Assembly (NCBI GenBank): GCA_964547525.1
Contig: CAZJOD010000109.1
Span: forward strand, 1 to 13,066
Direction: 5' to 3'
Length of the DNA: 13,066 nt
DNA from: CAZJOD01 sp964547525
Lineage (GTDB): Bacteria > Bacillota > Clostridia > JAAYHZ01
Below, in pieces: positions 6,857 through 13,066 of this stretch (position 1 is its first letter; every line of letters begins with the position of its first letter). Below the pieces are notes generated by a model. It made no database searches and was not told the DNA's origin. It was given only the letters and a program-made list of their open reading frames with translations. The position numbers and the translations under genes were made by a program.

Positions 6857-7945
6857 ATGAATAAAAAAATTAAAGTGGGTATTATTGGCACAGGGGGTAT
6901 AGCTCATGCTCATATGCGTTCGTACCTGGCATTTGATGATGTTGAAGTTGTAGCAGGTAGTGATATTGTACCCGGAAAAGCCGAAGCTTTTTTCAAAGAA
7001 TTTAATTCTACTGCCAAAGGTTATGACAGCACCGAAAAGATGCTCGATGAAATTGAACTTGATGCGGTTAGTATTTGTACTTATAATACGACACATGCTT
7101 TATGTACCGTAGCCGCACTGGATAAAGGTATTCATGTGTTATGTGAAAAACCTATGAGTGTCACTCTTGATGAAGCCATTGAAATGGTACGTGCTCAAAG
7201 AAGAAGCGGCAAAATATTAACTATAGGCTTCCAACCCAGATACGATGCAAATATGCAAACAGTTAAGGAGATCGTACAATCCGGTATGTTAGGCAAGGTT
7301 TATTATATTCAAACCGGAGGTGGCCGTAGACGCGGTATGCCCGGGGGTACGTTTATTAAAAAGGATCTTGCAGGAATGGGTGCATTAGGAGATATAGGTT
7401 GTTATTCATTAGATATGGCTTTAAACGCCGTTAATTATCCGAAACCTTTAACAGTATCGGCCACATCAAGCTCATATTTCGGATTAAACCCAAAATATCG
7501 AAAAAGTCCTGAAAAATTTGAAGTGGATGATTTTTCAACCGCTTTCGTACGTTTGGAGGGTGATATAACACTGGTATTTTCAACCTCTTGGGCAATGCAT
7601 ATGGATACAAGGGGCGATGCACTTTTCTTAGGTACTGATGCCGGACTCAAAGTTAAATCACCTTCACCCGAAAGTCCTTGGGGCGGAGCTTGGGACGGTA
7701 CGGTAGGTCAGATATCCATATTTACAGATACATTAAATCATTTGACAGAAACAGTCATCCCTCAAAAAAATGTAACAGGAAATAGATTTGAGAAAAAGTG
7801 CCGCGCGTTTATAGACGCTATATTGACCGGTGGTCCTTCGCCTATCCCTGCAGATGAAATATTATATAATCAAGCTATAATAGACGGTATCATTCGTTCC
7901 TGTAGTCTTGGTCGTGAAGTAGAGATAATAATTCCCAATATATAA
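6857..7945 (+). CDS. Gfo/Idh/MocA-family NAD(P)-dependent oxidoreductase
   Basis: The protein has 362 residues, normal for the family. It starts with the Rossmann motif VGIIGTGGIAHAH (7-19). The diagnostic EKP motif is at 97-99 (CEKPMS, catalytic Lys98). The second active-site segment GDIGCYSLD is at 178-186, with Tyr183 where many members have His. The C-terminal half is the usual alpha/beta oligomerisation and substrate domain. Members oxidise or reduce sugars, inositols or other polyols using bound nicotinamide cofactor; this substrate is not predictable. AAAGGA (6844-6849) 7 nt before the ATG supports the start. A hairpin terminator lies 36 bp after the stop, so transcription ends here. 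The preceding helix-turn-helix gene is a candidate regulator, based only on adjacency. Confidence 0.9.
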   Translation: MNKKIKVGIIGTGGIAHAHMRSYLAFDDVEVVAGSDIVPGKAEAFFKEFNSTAKGYDSTEKMLDEIELDAVSICTYNTTHALCTVAALDKGIHVLCEKPMSVTLDEAIEMVRAQRRSGKILTIGFQPRYDANMQTVKEIVQSGMLGKVYYIQTGGGRRRGMPGGTFIKKDLAGMGALGDIGCYSLDMALNAVNYPKPLTVSATSSSYFGLNPKYRKSPEKFEVDDFSTAFVRLEGDITLVFSTSWAMHMDTRGDALFLGTDAGLKVKSPSPESPWGGAWDGTVGQISIFTDTLNHLTETVIPQKNVTGNRFEKKCRAFIDAILTGGPSPIPADEILYNQAIIDGIIRSCSLGREVEIIIPNI

Positions 7946-7981
7946 ATACTGAAAAATTATCCTAATGTTATATTATTAACA

Positions 7982-8018
7982 AAGCCTATGCTTTATTCTG
8001 ATGAAGTATAGGCTTAAT
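7982..8018 (+). terminator. Hairpin terminator after the Gfo/Idh/MocA gene
   Basis: AAGCCTATGCTT (7982-7993) pairs with AAGTATAGGCTT (8004-8015) over 12 bp with one G.U wobble, around a 10-nt loop. The trailing sequence is AATTTCTC, so the T-run is short. This is a reasonable but not strong intrinsic terminator. Confidence 0.65.
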
Positions 8019-8041
8019 TTCTCTGCTTAATATCTCAATAA

Positions 8042-8053
8042 TTATTCGAATAA
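8042..8053. repeat. Perfect 12-bp palindrome TTATTCGAATAA
   Basis: TTATTCGAATAA is self-complementary over 12 bp. It lies between the oxidoreductase terminator and the tRNA promoter, with no gene start close enough to assign a target. An isolated binding site is possible; chance is also plausible at this AT content. Confidence 0.3.
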
Positions 8054-8138
8054 CACCGGATTTGGTTAAATAATATTATGTTGTCTGTTATATTCGTTCT
8101 TTACAAAAAACATATTACAGTCATAAAATTATTCACCG

Positions 8139-8162
8139 GGTAATAATTATGGTAGTAATTAT
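8139..8162 (+). repeat. Tandem imperfect 12-bp repeat upstream of the tRNA promoter
   Basis: GGTAATAATTAT (8139-8150) is followed at once by GGTAGTAATTAT (8151-8162), one mismatch. It ends 23 bp before the -35 box of the tRNA promoter, in the zone of AT-rich upstream activating elements of stable-RNA promoters. A role as an UP-like element is inference. Confidence 0.35.
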
Positions 8163-8185
8163 CAAAAAAATACTTTTTATTTTTA

Positions 8186-8214
8186 TTGACACAGTAAAAA
8201 AAGGGTGCTATAAT
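8186..8214 (+). promoter_or_regulatory. Consensus sigma-A promoter for the tRNA operon
   Basis: A perfect TTGACA (8186-8191), a 17-bp spacer and a perfect TATAAT (8209-8214) are present. The TG at 8206-8207 adds an extended -10. Transcription should begin near 8221, about 19 nt before the first tRNA. Such an ideal promoter fits high constitutive expression of stable RNA. Confidence 0.93.
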
Positions 8215-8239
8215 GATAAAGCTGTTAGAAACAACAGAT

Positions 8240-8328
8240 GCCGGAGTGGCGGAACTGGCAGACGCACAGGACTTAAAATCCTGCGGTCCTAAAAGATCGT
8301 ACCGGTTCGATTCCGGTCTCCGGCACCA
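8240..8328 (+). tRNA. tRNA-Leu (anticodon UAA), CCA encoded
   Basis: The 89-nt gene folds fully. The acceptor arms GCCGGAG and CTCCGGC are complementary. The anticodon stem CAGGA/TCCTG holds the loop CTTAAAA, giving anticodon TAA. A class II long variable arm CGGTC...GATCG is present, as expected for Leu, and the T arm ACCGG-TTCGATT-CCGGT is perfect. The discriminator A and CCA (8326-8328) are encoded. It decodes UUA, a frequent codon in this AT-rich genome. It is the first gene of a two-tRNA transcript. Confidence 0.97.
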
Positions 8329-8334
8329 CAACGA

Positions 8335-8411
8335 CGCGGGATGGAGCAGTCCGGAAGCTCGTCGGGCTCATAACCCGAAGGTCGTGGGTTCAAATCCCTC
8401 TCCCGCAACCA
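8335..8411 (+). tRNA. Initiator tRNA-fMet (anticodon CAU), CCA encoded
   Basis: The 77-nt gene starts 6 nt after tRNA-Leu. Acceptor pairing of CGCGGGA with TCCCGCA leaves C1 opposite A72 unpaired, the hallmark that lets formyltransferase recognise the initiator. The anticodon stem TCGGG/CCCGA contains the three G-C pairs needed for P-site entry, and the loop CTCATAA gives anticodon CAT. It is therefore the initiator, not elongator Met or Ile2. CCA is encoded at 8409-8411. Confidence 0.97.
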
Positions 8412-8416
8412 TTGAC

Positions 8417-8451
8417 AAAAAACCTTCAAGTACTATACTTGAAGGTTTTTT
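8417..8451 (+). terminator. Strong intrinsic terminator of the tRNA operon
   Basis: AAAAAACCTTCAAGTA (8417-8432) and TACTTGAAGGTTTTTT (8436-8451) are perfectly complementary over 16 bp around the 3-nt loop CTA. The right arm ends in six T. It separates the tRNAs from the two-component operon. With the A-run on the other side it could also act on the opposite strand. Confidence 0.93.
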
Positions 8452-8491
8452 ATTATATTCAAGATATCATTATAAAAAATGTGTTATTAAA

Positions 8492-8525
8492 TTTTCACAC
8501 ATTTTTCACAATTTTAAGTTATAAT
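8492..8525 (+). promoter_or_regulatory. Promoter of the response regulator gene with 11-bp-spaced direct repeats
   Basis: A perfect TATAAT lies at 8520-8525. The -35 slot at 17 bp (ACACAT) is poor. Instead TTTTCACA occurs exactly twice, at 8492-8499 and 8503-8510, an 11-bp period ending 9 bp before the -10. Similar TTCACT is at 8526-8531. OmpR/PhoB-family regulators bind head-to-tail repeats with this spacing next to the -10 of activated promoters, so autoregulation by the adjacent regulator is inferred. The leader is about 57 nt. Confidence 0.6.
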
Positions 8526-8588
8526 TTCACTTACAATACTTTTATTCTTTTTATTTCGATAAATTTTTATGCCATACGGAGGCACCCT

Positions 8589-9269
8589 ATGTATAAAATA
8601 CTTGTAGTCGATGATGAAGAAAAGATACGTGAGGTTATATGTGAATACGCTCGGTTTGAAGGACATAATGTCACCGAAGCACAAAACGGCATTGAAGCTG
8701 TTGAATTATGTCGTCGGCAGGATTTTGATGTTATCATTATGGATATAATGATGCCAAAATTGGACGGCTTTTCAGCCTGTAAAGAAATAAAAAAGCAAAA
8801 AGATATCCCGGTAATGATGTTGTCGGCCAGAGGAGAAGAATATGATAAATTATTCGGATTTGAACTGGGTATTGACGATTATGTTGTTAAACCTTTTTCT
8901 CCGAAAGAAGTAATGGCTCGATTAAATGTAATAATTAACAGACGTTTAGGAAGCCCTGGAAAATTGACATCAAATGTTTTTAAACATAAAGGCTTTGTTG
9001 TGGACATGAACGGCAGAAGCGTGACTATAGACGGCAAAAAGATAGATATGACTCTAAAAGAATACGATTTGTTATTTTATCTAATCAAAAATAAAAATTT
9101 AGCATTAACCCGCGAAACATTGTTACGAGAAGTATGGGGATATGATTTTTATGGTGATGTTCGGACAGTTGACACACACATCAAAATGATACGCAGCGGG
9201 TTAGGAACATATCGTGATTATATAGTTACATTAAGAAGTTTAGGATACAAGTTCGAAATACCTAATTAA
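8589..9269 (+). CDS. OmpR/PhoB-family response regulator
   Basis: The 226-residue protein has the standard two-domain layout. The receiver (1-115) shows the acidic pair Asp8/Asp9, phosphoacceptor Asp52 in IIMDIMMP, Ser79 in LSAR and Lys101 in VVKPF. The winged-helix DNA-binding domain (about 130-224) ends in the typical RTVDTHIKMIRSGLG and LRSLGYKFE segments. The frame is open further upstream, but GGAGG (8578-8582) lies 6 nt before the ATG at 8589, and only this start gives a normal receiver N-terminus (MYKILVVDDE). The kinase gene starts 9 nt after the stop, so the two form an operon. Likely targets are its own promoter and the ABC transporter promoter, both of which carry TTCAC/TTCAT direct repeats. 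The inducing signal is unknown. Confidence 0.95.
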   Translation: MYKILVVDDEEKIREVICEYARFEGHNVTEAQNGIEAVELCRRQDFDVIIMDIMMPKLDGFSACKEIKKQKDIPVMMLSARGEEYDKLFGFELGIDDYVVKPFSPKEVMARLNVIINRRLGSPGKLTSNVFKHKGFVVDMNGRSVTIDGKKIDMTLKEYDLLFYLIKNKNLALTRETLLREVWGYDFYGDVRTVDTHIKMIRSGLGTYRDYIVTLRSLGYKFEIPN

Positions 9270-9278
9270 AGTAAAACG

Positions 9279-10709
9279 GTGATTACATTGAAAAATATTA
9301 ATAAACCTAAAAGTTTAAGCTTCAAATTATGGTCATATTTTGTAATTTTTGCAGCACTTATTATGATAATATTATGGCTGCTTCAAATTGTTTTTTTAAA
9401 TACATTTTATAATAGAATAAAAACAAATCAAATTATAAATGTGGGAAGACAAATAGCCATAGAGTATGAAACCGATAATTTCCAGCAAACAATTGATGAA
9501 TTATCGTATAAAAATGCATTAAGCACTCTGGTTTTTGATACCACAGGAAGAGTAATAGCCGTATCTCAAAGTGATAATTTTGAAAGACGACCTGTGTTAC
9601 CTCTAATTGATAACTTCAGTACATTTTTAAACAGTATTTCACAAAGTCAAACCGGGGAAATTCATTATACCTATGAAAACAAAAGAATTCAAAGTCAAAC
9701 AATCATTTACGGTAAAGTTTTAGAATCAAATGAAAATATCAGAACCTATTTATTTCTTTCCATGCCCCTTGAACCTGTATCCTCCACAGTGTCAATATTA
9801 CAGAAACAATTAAAATATATCATTATAACCGTACTGGTATTATCATTCATAGTATCATACTTTTTTTCTAGAAGAATATCGGAACCCATATCAAAAATAT
9901 CTTCATCTGCAAAAAAATTAGGAACCGGTGATTACACTGTTATATTCGAAAAAGCGGATTATACCGAAATAAACGAGTTAGCCGGCGCTTTAAATTATGC
10001 TACAAGAGAATTGTCAAAAACAGATCAATTAAGGCGTGAACTTATTGCCAACGTATCTCATGACCTTCGCACACCACTTACAATCATCAAATCATATGCG
10101 GAAATGATACGTGATATTTCCGGAGATAATCCGGTAAAACGTGATGCGCATACAGGTGTTATTATAAATGAAACGGATCGTCTATCAATGTTGGTACAGG
10201 ATGTCTTAGATTTGTCAAGCTTGCAATCTATGGTTAAAAATCCCGGAATGAATCGGTTAAACTTTAGTGAAACGGTAGAAAACATATTGGTGAGGTTTGA
10301 TTATCTACAACAAACTTTGGGGTATACATTTGATATATCAATAGAAAAGGATCTTTTTATATATGCAGATAAAGCAAAATTAGAACAAGTAATATATAAT
10401 TTGATTGGAAATGCGGTTAATTTTACAGGTGATGATAGAAAAATCACTGTTATAGTTCAAAAATCTGATAATAAAGCTATATTTAAAGTGAAAGATTCCG
10501 GTAAAGGTATACCTGAAGAAGATTTACCTTTTATATGGGATCGTTACTATAAGTCCGGACAAAGCCACAGAAGCTATGTTATAGGGACCGGATTGGGTTT
10601 ATCTATTGTAAAGACAATATTGGAACTGCATAAAGCTCCATATGGTGTGGATAGCAAGCCGGGTAAAGGAAGTGAATTTTGGTTCGGTTTACCCATTGTT
10701 CAAAATTAA
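9279..10709 (+). CDS. Sensor histidine kinase, partner of the preceding response regulator
   Basis: This is a 476-residue membrane kinase. TM1 is at about 17-40, an extracytoplasmic sensor region at about 41-178, TM2 at about 179-197, and HAMP at about 198-250. HisKA has phospho-His261 in NVSHDLRTPL. HATPase_c has N-box NLIGNAVNFTG (Asn374, Asn378), G1 box DSGKGI (406-411) and G2 box GTGLGLS (436-442). The large sensor loop separates it from the short-loop BceS-type kinases that sense through their transporters. The start is uncertain: GTG at 9279 is called, but TTG at 9288 preceded closely by GGTGAT (9278-9283) is possible and removes three residues. The ABC transporter that follows on the same strand is the probable regulated output. 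The ligand cannot be predicted. Confidence 0.92.
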   Translation: MITLKNINKPKSLSFKLWSYFVIFAALIMIILWLLQIVFLNTFYNRIKTNQIINVGRQIAIEYETDNFQQTIDELSYKNALSTLVFDTTGRVIAVSQSDNFERRPVLPLIDNFSTFLNSISQSQTGEIHYTYENKRIQSQTIIYGKVLESNENIRTYLFLSMPLEPVSSTVSILQKQLKYIIITVLVLSFIVSYFFSRRISEPISKISSSAKKLGTGDYTVIFEKADYTEINELAGALNYATRELSKTDQLRRELIANVSHDLRTPLTIIKSYAEMIRDISGDNPVKRDAHTGVIINETDRLSMLVQDVLDLSSLQSMVKNPGMNRLNFSETVENILVRFDYLQQTLGYTFDISIEKDLFIYADKAKLEQVIYNLIGNAVNFTGDDRKITVIVQKSDNKAIFKVKDSGKGIPEEDLPFIWDRYYKSGQSHRSYVIGTGLGLSIVKTILELHKAPYGVDSKPGKGSEFWFGLPIVQN

Positions 10710-10730
10710 AATTCAAAATATATTCAAGTG

Positions 10731-10765
10731 TTCATCATAAATCCATCACAGTTCATAACTATAAT
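10731..10765 (+). promoter_or_regulatory. Promoter of the ABC transporter operon with helically spaced direct repeats
   Basis: A perfect TATAAT is at 10760-10765, and the 17-bp -35 slot (ATAAAT) is poor. TTCATCA (10731-10737), TCCATCA (10742-10748) and TTCATAA (10752-10758) are spaced 11 and 10 bp. They resemble the TTCACA repeats before the response regulator gene, but the register relative to the -10 differs by about 3 bp. An activated promoter bound by the adjacent OmpR-family regulator is inferred. TTCAAA (10712) and TTCAAG (10723), also 11 bp apart, may extend the array. Confidence 0.55.
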
Positions 10766-10798
10766 ATAAATACCATGTTACTATAGGAGGTTTTAGAT

Positions 10799-12316
10799 AT
10801 GTATATTATTAAAAACGCATGGAAAAGTATAATACGTTCTAAAGGGAGAAATATGTTAATTGGCATCATAGTACTGGTTATCATTATCTCCGGTTGCATT
10901 GCATTATCTATTAAAAATTCCGCTGACGAGATAATTGAAAATACAAAAAGGTCTTTTTCAATAACAGCTACATTAACGGTGGATAGACAAGCATTATTGC
11001 AATCACTGCAAGGAAATCCAAGTTCATCGTCAACACAGCAAAACAGATGGGGATCAATGTTAAATATACCCTCACCCGATATTGATGCGATAAAGCTTTA
11101 TGGTGAATCGGAGTTCTTAAAAGGATATTCCTATAATTTAACCGCTTCATTAAACTCATCGGATATAACACCCGCATCTTTTCAATCAGATCAACCAAAC
11201 AATCGTTTTATAGAAAGTGCACGAAACACTTTATCCGGTCAAGGAGATTATCGTTTTATAGGATATAACAGTGTGGATTCAATTCCACAATTTATAAACG
11301 GTACTTATAAAATAGTTAAAGGATCGATATTTGAAGATACCGAAGCAACCCCTGTCTGCATTATTTCCGATGAACTGGCAGCCCAAAACGATTTGGACAT
11401 AGGTAGTACGGTATTATTTTCAAATCCGTACGATGATAATCAAACCTTTGAATTTACTGTAGTAGGTATTTACCAGGATGTTTCAGTGAACGAAAATTCT
11501 CCGATGAGCTTTTTCTCAGGTGCCGCAAATCAAATTATAACCCAATATGAAGCTTTAAATACTGTGTTATTATCTACAAGTGATAATGAAGACACTAGGA
11601 TTTCCGGTCAATTGTCTTCAGTTTTCTATCTTAACGGAGTAGATAGTGAAGAGCCTTTTAAAAAAGAGTTATATGATAAAGGATTAAATGAACTTTATAC
11701 CATATCCACCAATATAGAATCATTTGAAGAGACAATTCGTCCATTGACAAACTTGAATAATTTCGCACAGACATTCCTTTTGTTAGTTTTATTAATCGGA
11801 GGGATTATATTAATGGTTTTAAATATTATTAATATACGGGAAAGAAAATATGAAGTGGGTGTACTTCGGGCGATAGGCATGAGAAAGGGAAAAGTTTTAA
11901 TGCAATTTGTAACCGAGTTTTTTATTGTTACATTTGTATTCATGATAATGGGAACACTTGTAGGATCCGTTCTTTCGGTACCTACCGCAAATGTGATGCT
12001 ACATAACGAAATTCAAGCGTTACAACAATCAGAGCAACAAATCAATATGAATTTCGGAAGGCAAGGCAACATACCCGCCGGTGGTGAACGTACACAAGGT
12101 GCCATGGGTAGATTTATGGAGCAAGGGAGTATGTCGGGTTTCTTTAATCGCAATCAGAATACTAATTATATAAATCAAATAAATGCAGTGATAAATCCGG
12201 CGGTAGTACTACAATTAGCATTAATGGGATTGTTGCTTACAGTATTTATAGGCGGTATAAGTGTTATATTGATTGTAAGATATGAACCGTTGGCAATATT
12301 GAGCAACCTGACATAA
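10799..12316 (+). CDS. MacB/FtsX-type ABC transporter permease with Q/N/G-rich loop
   Basis: The 505-residue protein has the four-TM MacB-type layout. TM1 is at about 18-38, a ~280-residue extracytoplasmic MacB_PCD-like domain follows, and TM2 (about 322-346), TM3 (about 370-394) and TM4 (about 468-493) lie in the FtsX domain. The cytoplasmic TM2-TM3 segment ERKYEVGVLRAIGMRKGKV is the hallmark of the family and the contact to the ATPase. The family moves peptides, lipids or lipoproteins, or transmits force to envelope partners, rather than importing nutrients. The loop between TM3 and TM4 (about 395-467) is unusually long and rich in Gln, Asn, Gly and Met. AGGAGG (10784-10789) 9 nt before the ATG fixes the start. 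The ATPase gene starts 13 nt downstream. An antimicrobial-peptide or envelope-stress role is inferred from the neighbouring two-component system. Confidence 0.9.
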   Translation: MYIIKNAWKSIIRSKGRNMLIGIIVLVIIISGCIALSIKNSADEIIENTKRSFSITATLTVDRQALLQSLQGNPSSSSTQQNRWGSMLNIPSPDIDAIKLYGESEFLKGYSYNLTASLNSSDITPASFQSDQPNNRFIESARNTLSGQGDYRFIGYNSVDSIPQFINGTYKIVKGSIFEDTEATPVCIISDELAAQNDLDIGSTVLFSNPYDDNQTFEFTVVGIYQDVSVNENSPMSFFSGAANQIITQYEALNTVLLSTSDNEDTRISGQLSSVFYLNGVDSEEPFKKELYDKGLNELYTISTNIESFEETIRPLTNLNNFAQTFLLLVLLIGGIILMVLNIINIRERKYEVGVLRAIGMRKGKVLMQFVTEFFIVTFVFMIMGTLVGSVLSVPTANVMLHNEIQALQQSEQQINMNFGRQGNIPAGGERTQGAMGRFMEQGSMSGFFNRNQNTNYINQINAVINPAVVLQLALMGLLLTVFIGGISVILIVRYEPLAILSNLT

Positions 12317-12329
12317 AGGAGGTAAAATT

Positions 12330-12995
12330 ATGAGCGTATTGTCTATACAACATTTATATTATTCATATGACAGCGGAAAAACACCGGTTTTAAAAGATAT
12401 CAATTATGAATTTGATACAGGAAAAACATATGCCATTGTAGGCAGATCAGGTGCAGGTAAAACCACATTATTGTCTTTAATATCCGGTCTCGCCGTTGCA
12501 AAAGACGGTAAAATCCTGTGCGAAGGTGATGATATAAGCCAAATTGATCGTGATAAATATCGAAGCAAAAACATCGGAGTTGTATTTCAGAATTTTAATT
12601 TGCTTTCGCACCTTACTGCTTTGGAGAATGTAATATTATCAATGGATGTATCCGGAATGAATATAAAAAATAAAGTCCGGCATGCATTGGAAGTGTTAGA
12701 TAAAGTAGGATTGGATGAGGTTAAGGCCAATAGACGTGTATTGAAGTTATCCGGCGGCGAGCAGCAACGTGTAGCGATCGCCAGAGCGTTATCTTATGAT
12801 CCGAAGATAATACTTGCCGATGAACCTACCGGAAATCTTGACGAACAAACAGAAGCGGATGTAGTCAATATATTAAAAAAGTTGGCGATAGAAGAAAACA
12901 AATGTGTAATAATCGTAACCCACTCTTCATCTGTATACCAAAAGGCGGATATAGTATATCGTTTGGAACCGATTATAAAGAGCAAAAAATCATAA
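12330..12995 (+). CDS. ABC transporter ATP-binding protein (MacB/LolD type)
   Basis: The 221-residue ATPase is complete. Walker A is GRSGAGKT (38-45, Lys44), the Q-loop Gln87 lies in VFQNFNLLSHLTALENV, the signature is LSGGEQQR (140-147), Walker B is IILADEP with catalytic Glu165, the D-loop is NLD (169-171), and the H-loop is His198 in IVTHSS. The Q-loop sequence and the ADEPTGNLD motif are typical of the LolD/MacB/FtsE group that pairs with FtsX-domain permeases. It dimerises on the cytoplasmic face and powers the permease encoded just upstream. GGAGG-type Shine-Dalgarno sequence AGGAGG (12317-12322) begins right after the permease stop, 7 nt before the ATG, so the two are translated from one mRNA. 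No strong terminator is visible in the 71 bp left in the window. Confidence 0.95.
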   Translation: MSVLSIQHLYYSYDSGKTPVLKDINYEFDTGKTYAIVGRSGAGKTTLLSLISGLAVAKDGKILCEGDDISQIDRDKYRSKNIGVVFQNFNLLSHLTALENVILSMDVSGMNIKNKVRHALEVLDKVGLDEVKANRRVLKLSGGEQQRVAIARALSYDPKIILADEPTGNLDEQTEADVVNILKKLAIEENKCVIIVTHSSSVYQKADIVYRLEPIIKSKKS

Positions 12996-13066
12996 CTTTA
13001 TATATTGATCGCAATCAACCTTTTACATAATAATAAACAGGTCATAACCGCATAAATAACCGAGCG

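Noticed and set aside
6719..7096. 125-codon minus-strand open frame
   Set aside because: It is antisense to the start of the Gfo/Idh/MocA gene, whose Rossmann and EKP motifs are clear.
8240..8411. tRNA genes as an integration site for a mobile element
   Set aside because: No integrase, duplicated tRNA 3' end or other att-like direct repeat is visible nearby. The terminator and a conserved-type operon follow directly.
8101..8524. Open frames across the tRNA region on both strands (76 and 103 codons)
   Set aside because: They overlap two complete tRNA genes, their promoter and terminator. The peptides are read-through of tRNA sequence.
8412..8588. 59-residue N-terminal extension of the response regulator
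   Set aside because: It would run through the tRNA terminator and the regulator's promoter. GGAGG 6 nt before ATG 8589 and the receiver-domain start at MYKILVVDD favour the shorter form.
13006..13024. Small hairpin TTGAT-CGCA-ATCAA followed by CCTTTT after the ABC ATPase
   Set aside because: A 5-bp AT-rich stem with a four-T run is too weak to call an intrinsic terminator.

Overview
The window is low-GC DNA with strong GGAGG-type ribosome binding sites, tRNA genes that encode their own CCA ends, and Firmicutes-type regulators. It most resembles a chromosomal segment of an anaerobic Clostridia-class bacterium. No integrase, transposase, phage structural gene, CRISPR array or plasmid function was seen, and base composition looks even throughout. 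The species cannot be named from the sequence.

Left part (1-4920), all on the minus strand. In transcription order from high to low coordinate it holds: a two-TM protein with zinc ribbons at both ends; a membrane-anchored protein with two FG-GAP-like Asp/Asn motifs; an SGNH/GDSL hydrolase with an extra C-terminal domain; an alpha/beta-hydrolase of the acetyl-xylan-esterase/dienelactone-hydrolase type; and a beta-hydroxyacid (3-hydroxyisobutyrate-type) dehydrogenase cut by the window start. Gaps of 80-175 bp suggest several small transcription units rather than one operon. The two esterase-like enzymes and the dehydrogenase, with the Gfo/Idh/MocA oxidoreductase to the right, suggest breakdown of (acylated) carbohydrates. 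That is inference.

Middle (4921-8040). A 244-bp divergent intergenic region holds an unusually dense cluster of overlapping TGACA/TGTCA palindromes directly before a 512-residue protein with an N-terminal helix-turn-helix and a large unrecognised C-terminal region. A Gfo/Idh/MocA-family oxidoreductase follows on the same strand and ends in a hairpin terminator.

Right part (8041-13066), all on the plus strand. A near-perfect sigma-A promoter drives tRNA-Leu(UAA) and initiator tRNA-fMet(CAU), ended by a strong intrinsic terminator. Next come an OmpR-family response regulator and its sensor histidine kinase, then a MacB/FtsX-type ABC permease and its LolD-like ATPase. Both the regulator gene and the ABC pair have a TATAAT -10 box, a poor -35, and TTCAC/TTCAT direct repeats spaced 10-11 bp just upstream. 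The natural reading is that the regulator activates its own operon and the transporter, as in envelope-stress or antimicrobial-export modules.

No gene-free stretch exceeds 300 bp; the longest, 7946-8239, holds a terminator, a 12-bp palindrome, a tandem repeat and the tRNA promoter. The least-explained elements are the 512-residue regulator with its palindrome cluster, the Q/N/G/M-rich loop of the ABC permease, and the repeats upstream of the two hydrolase genes.
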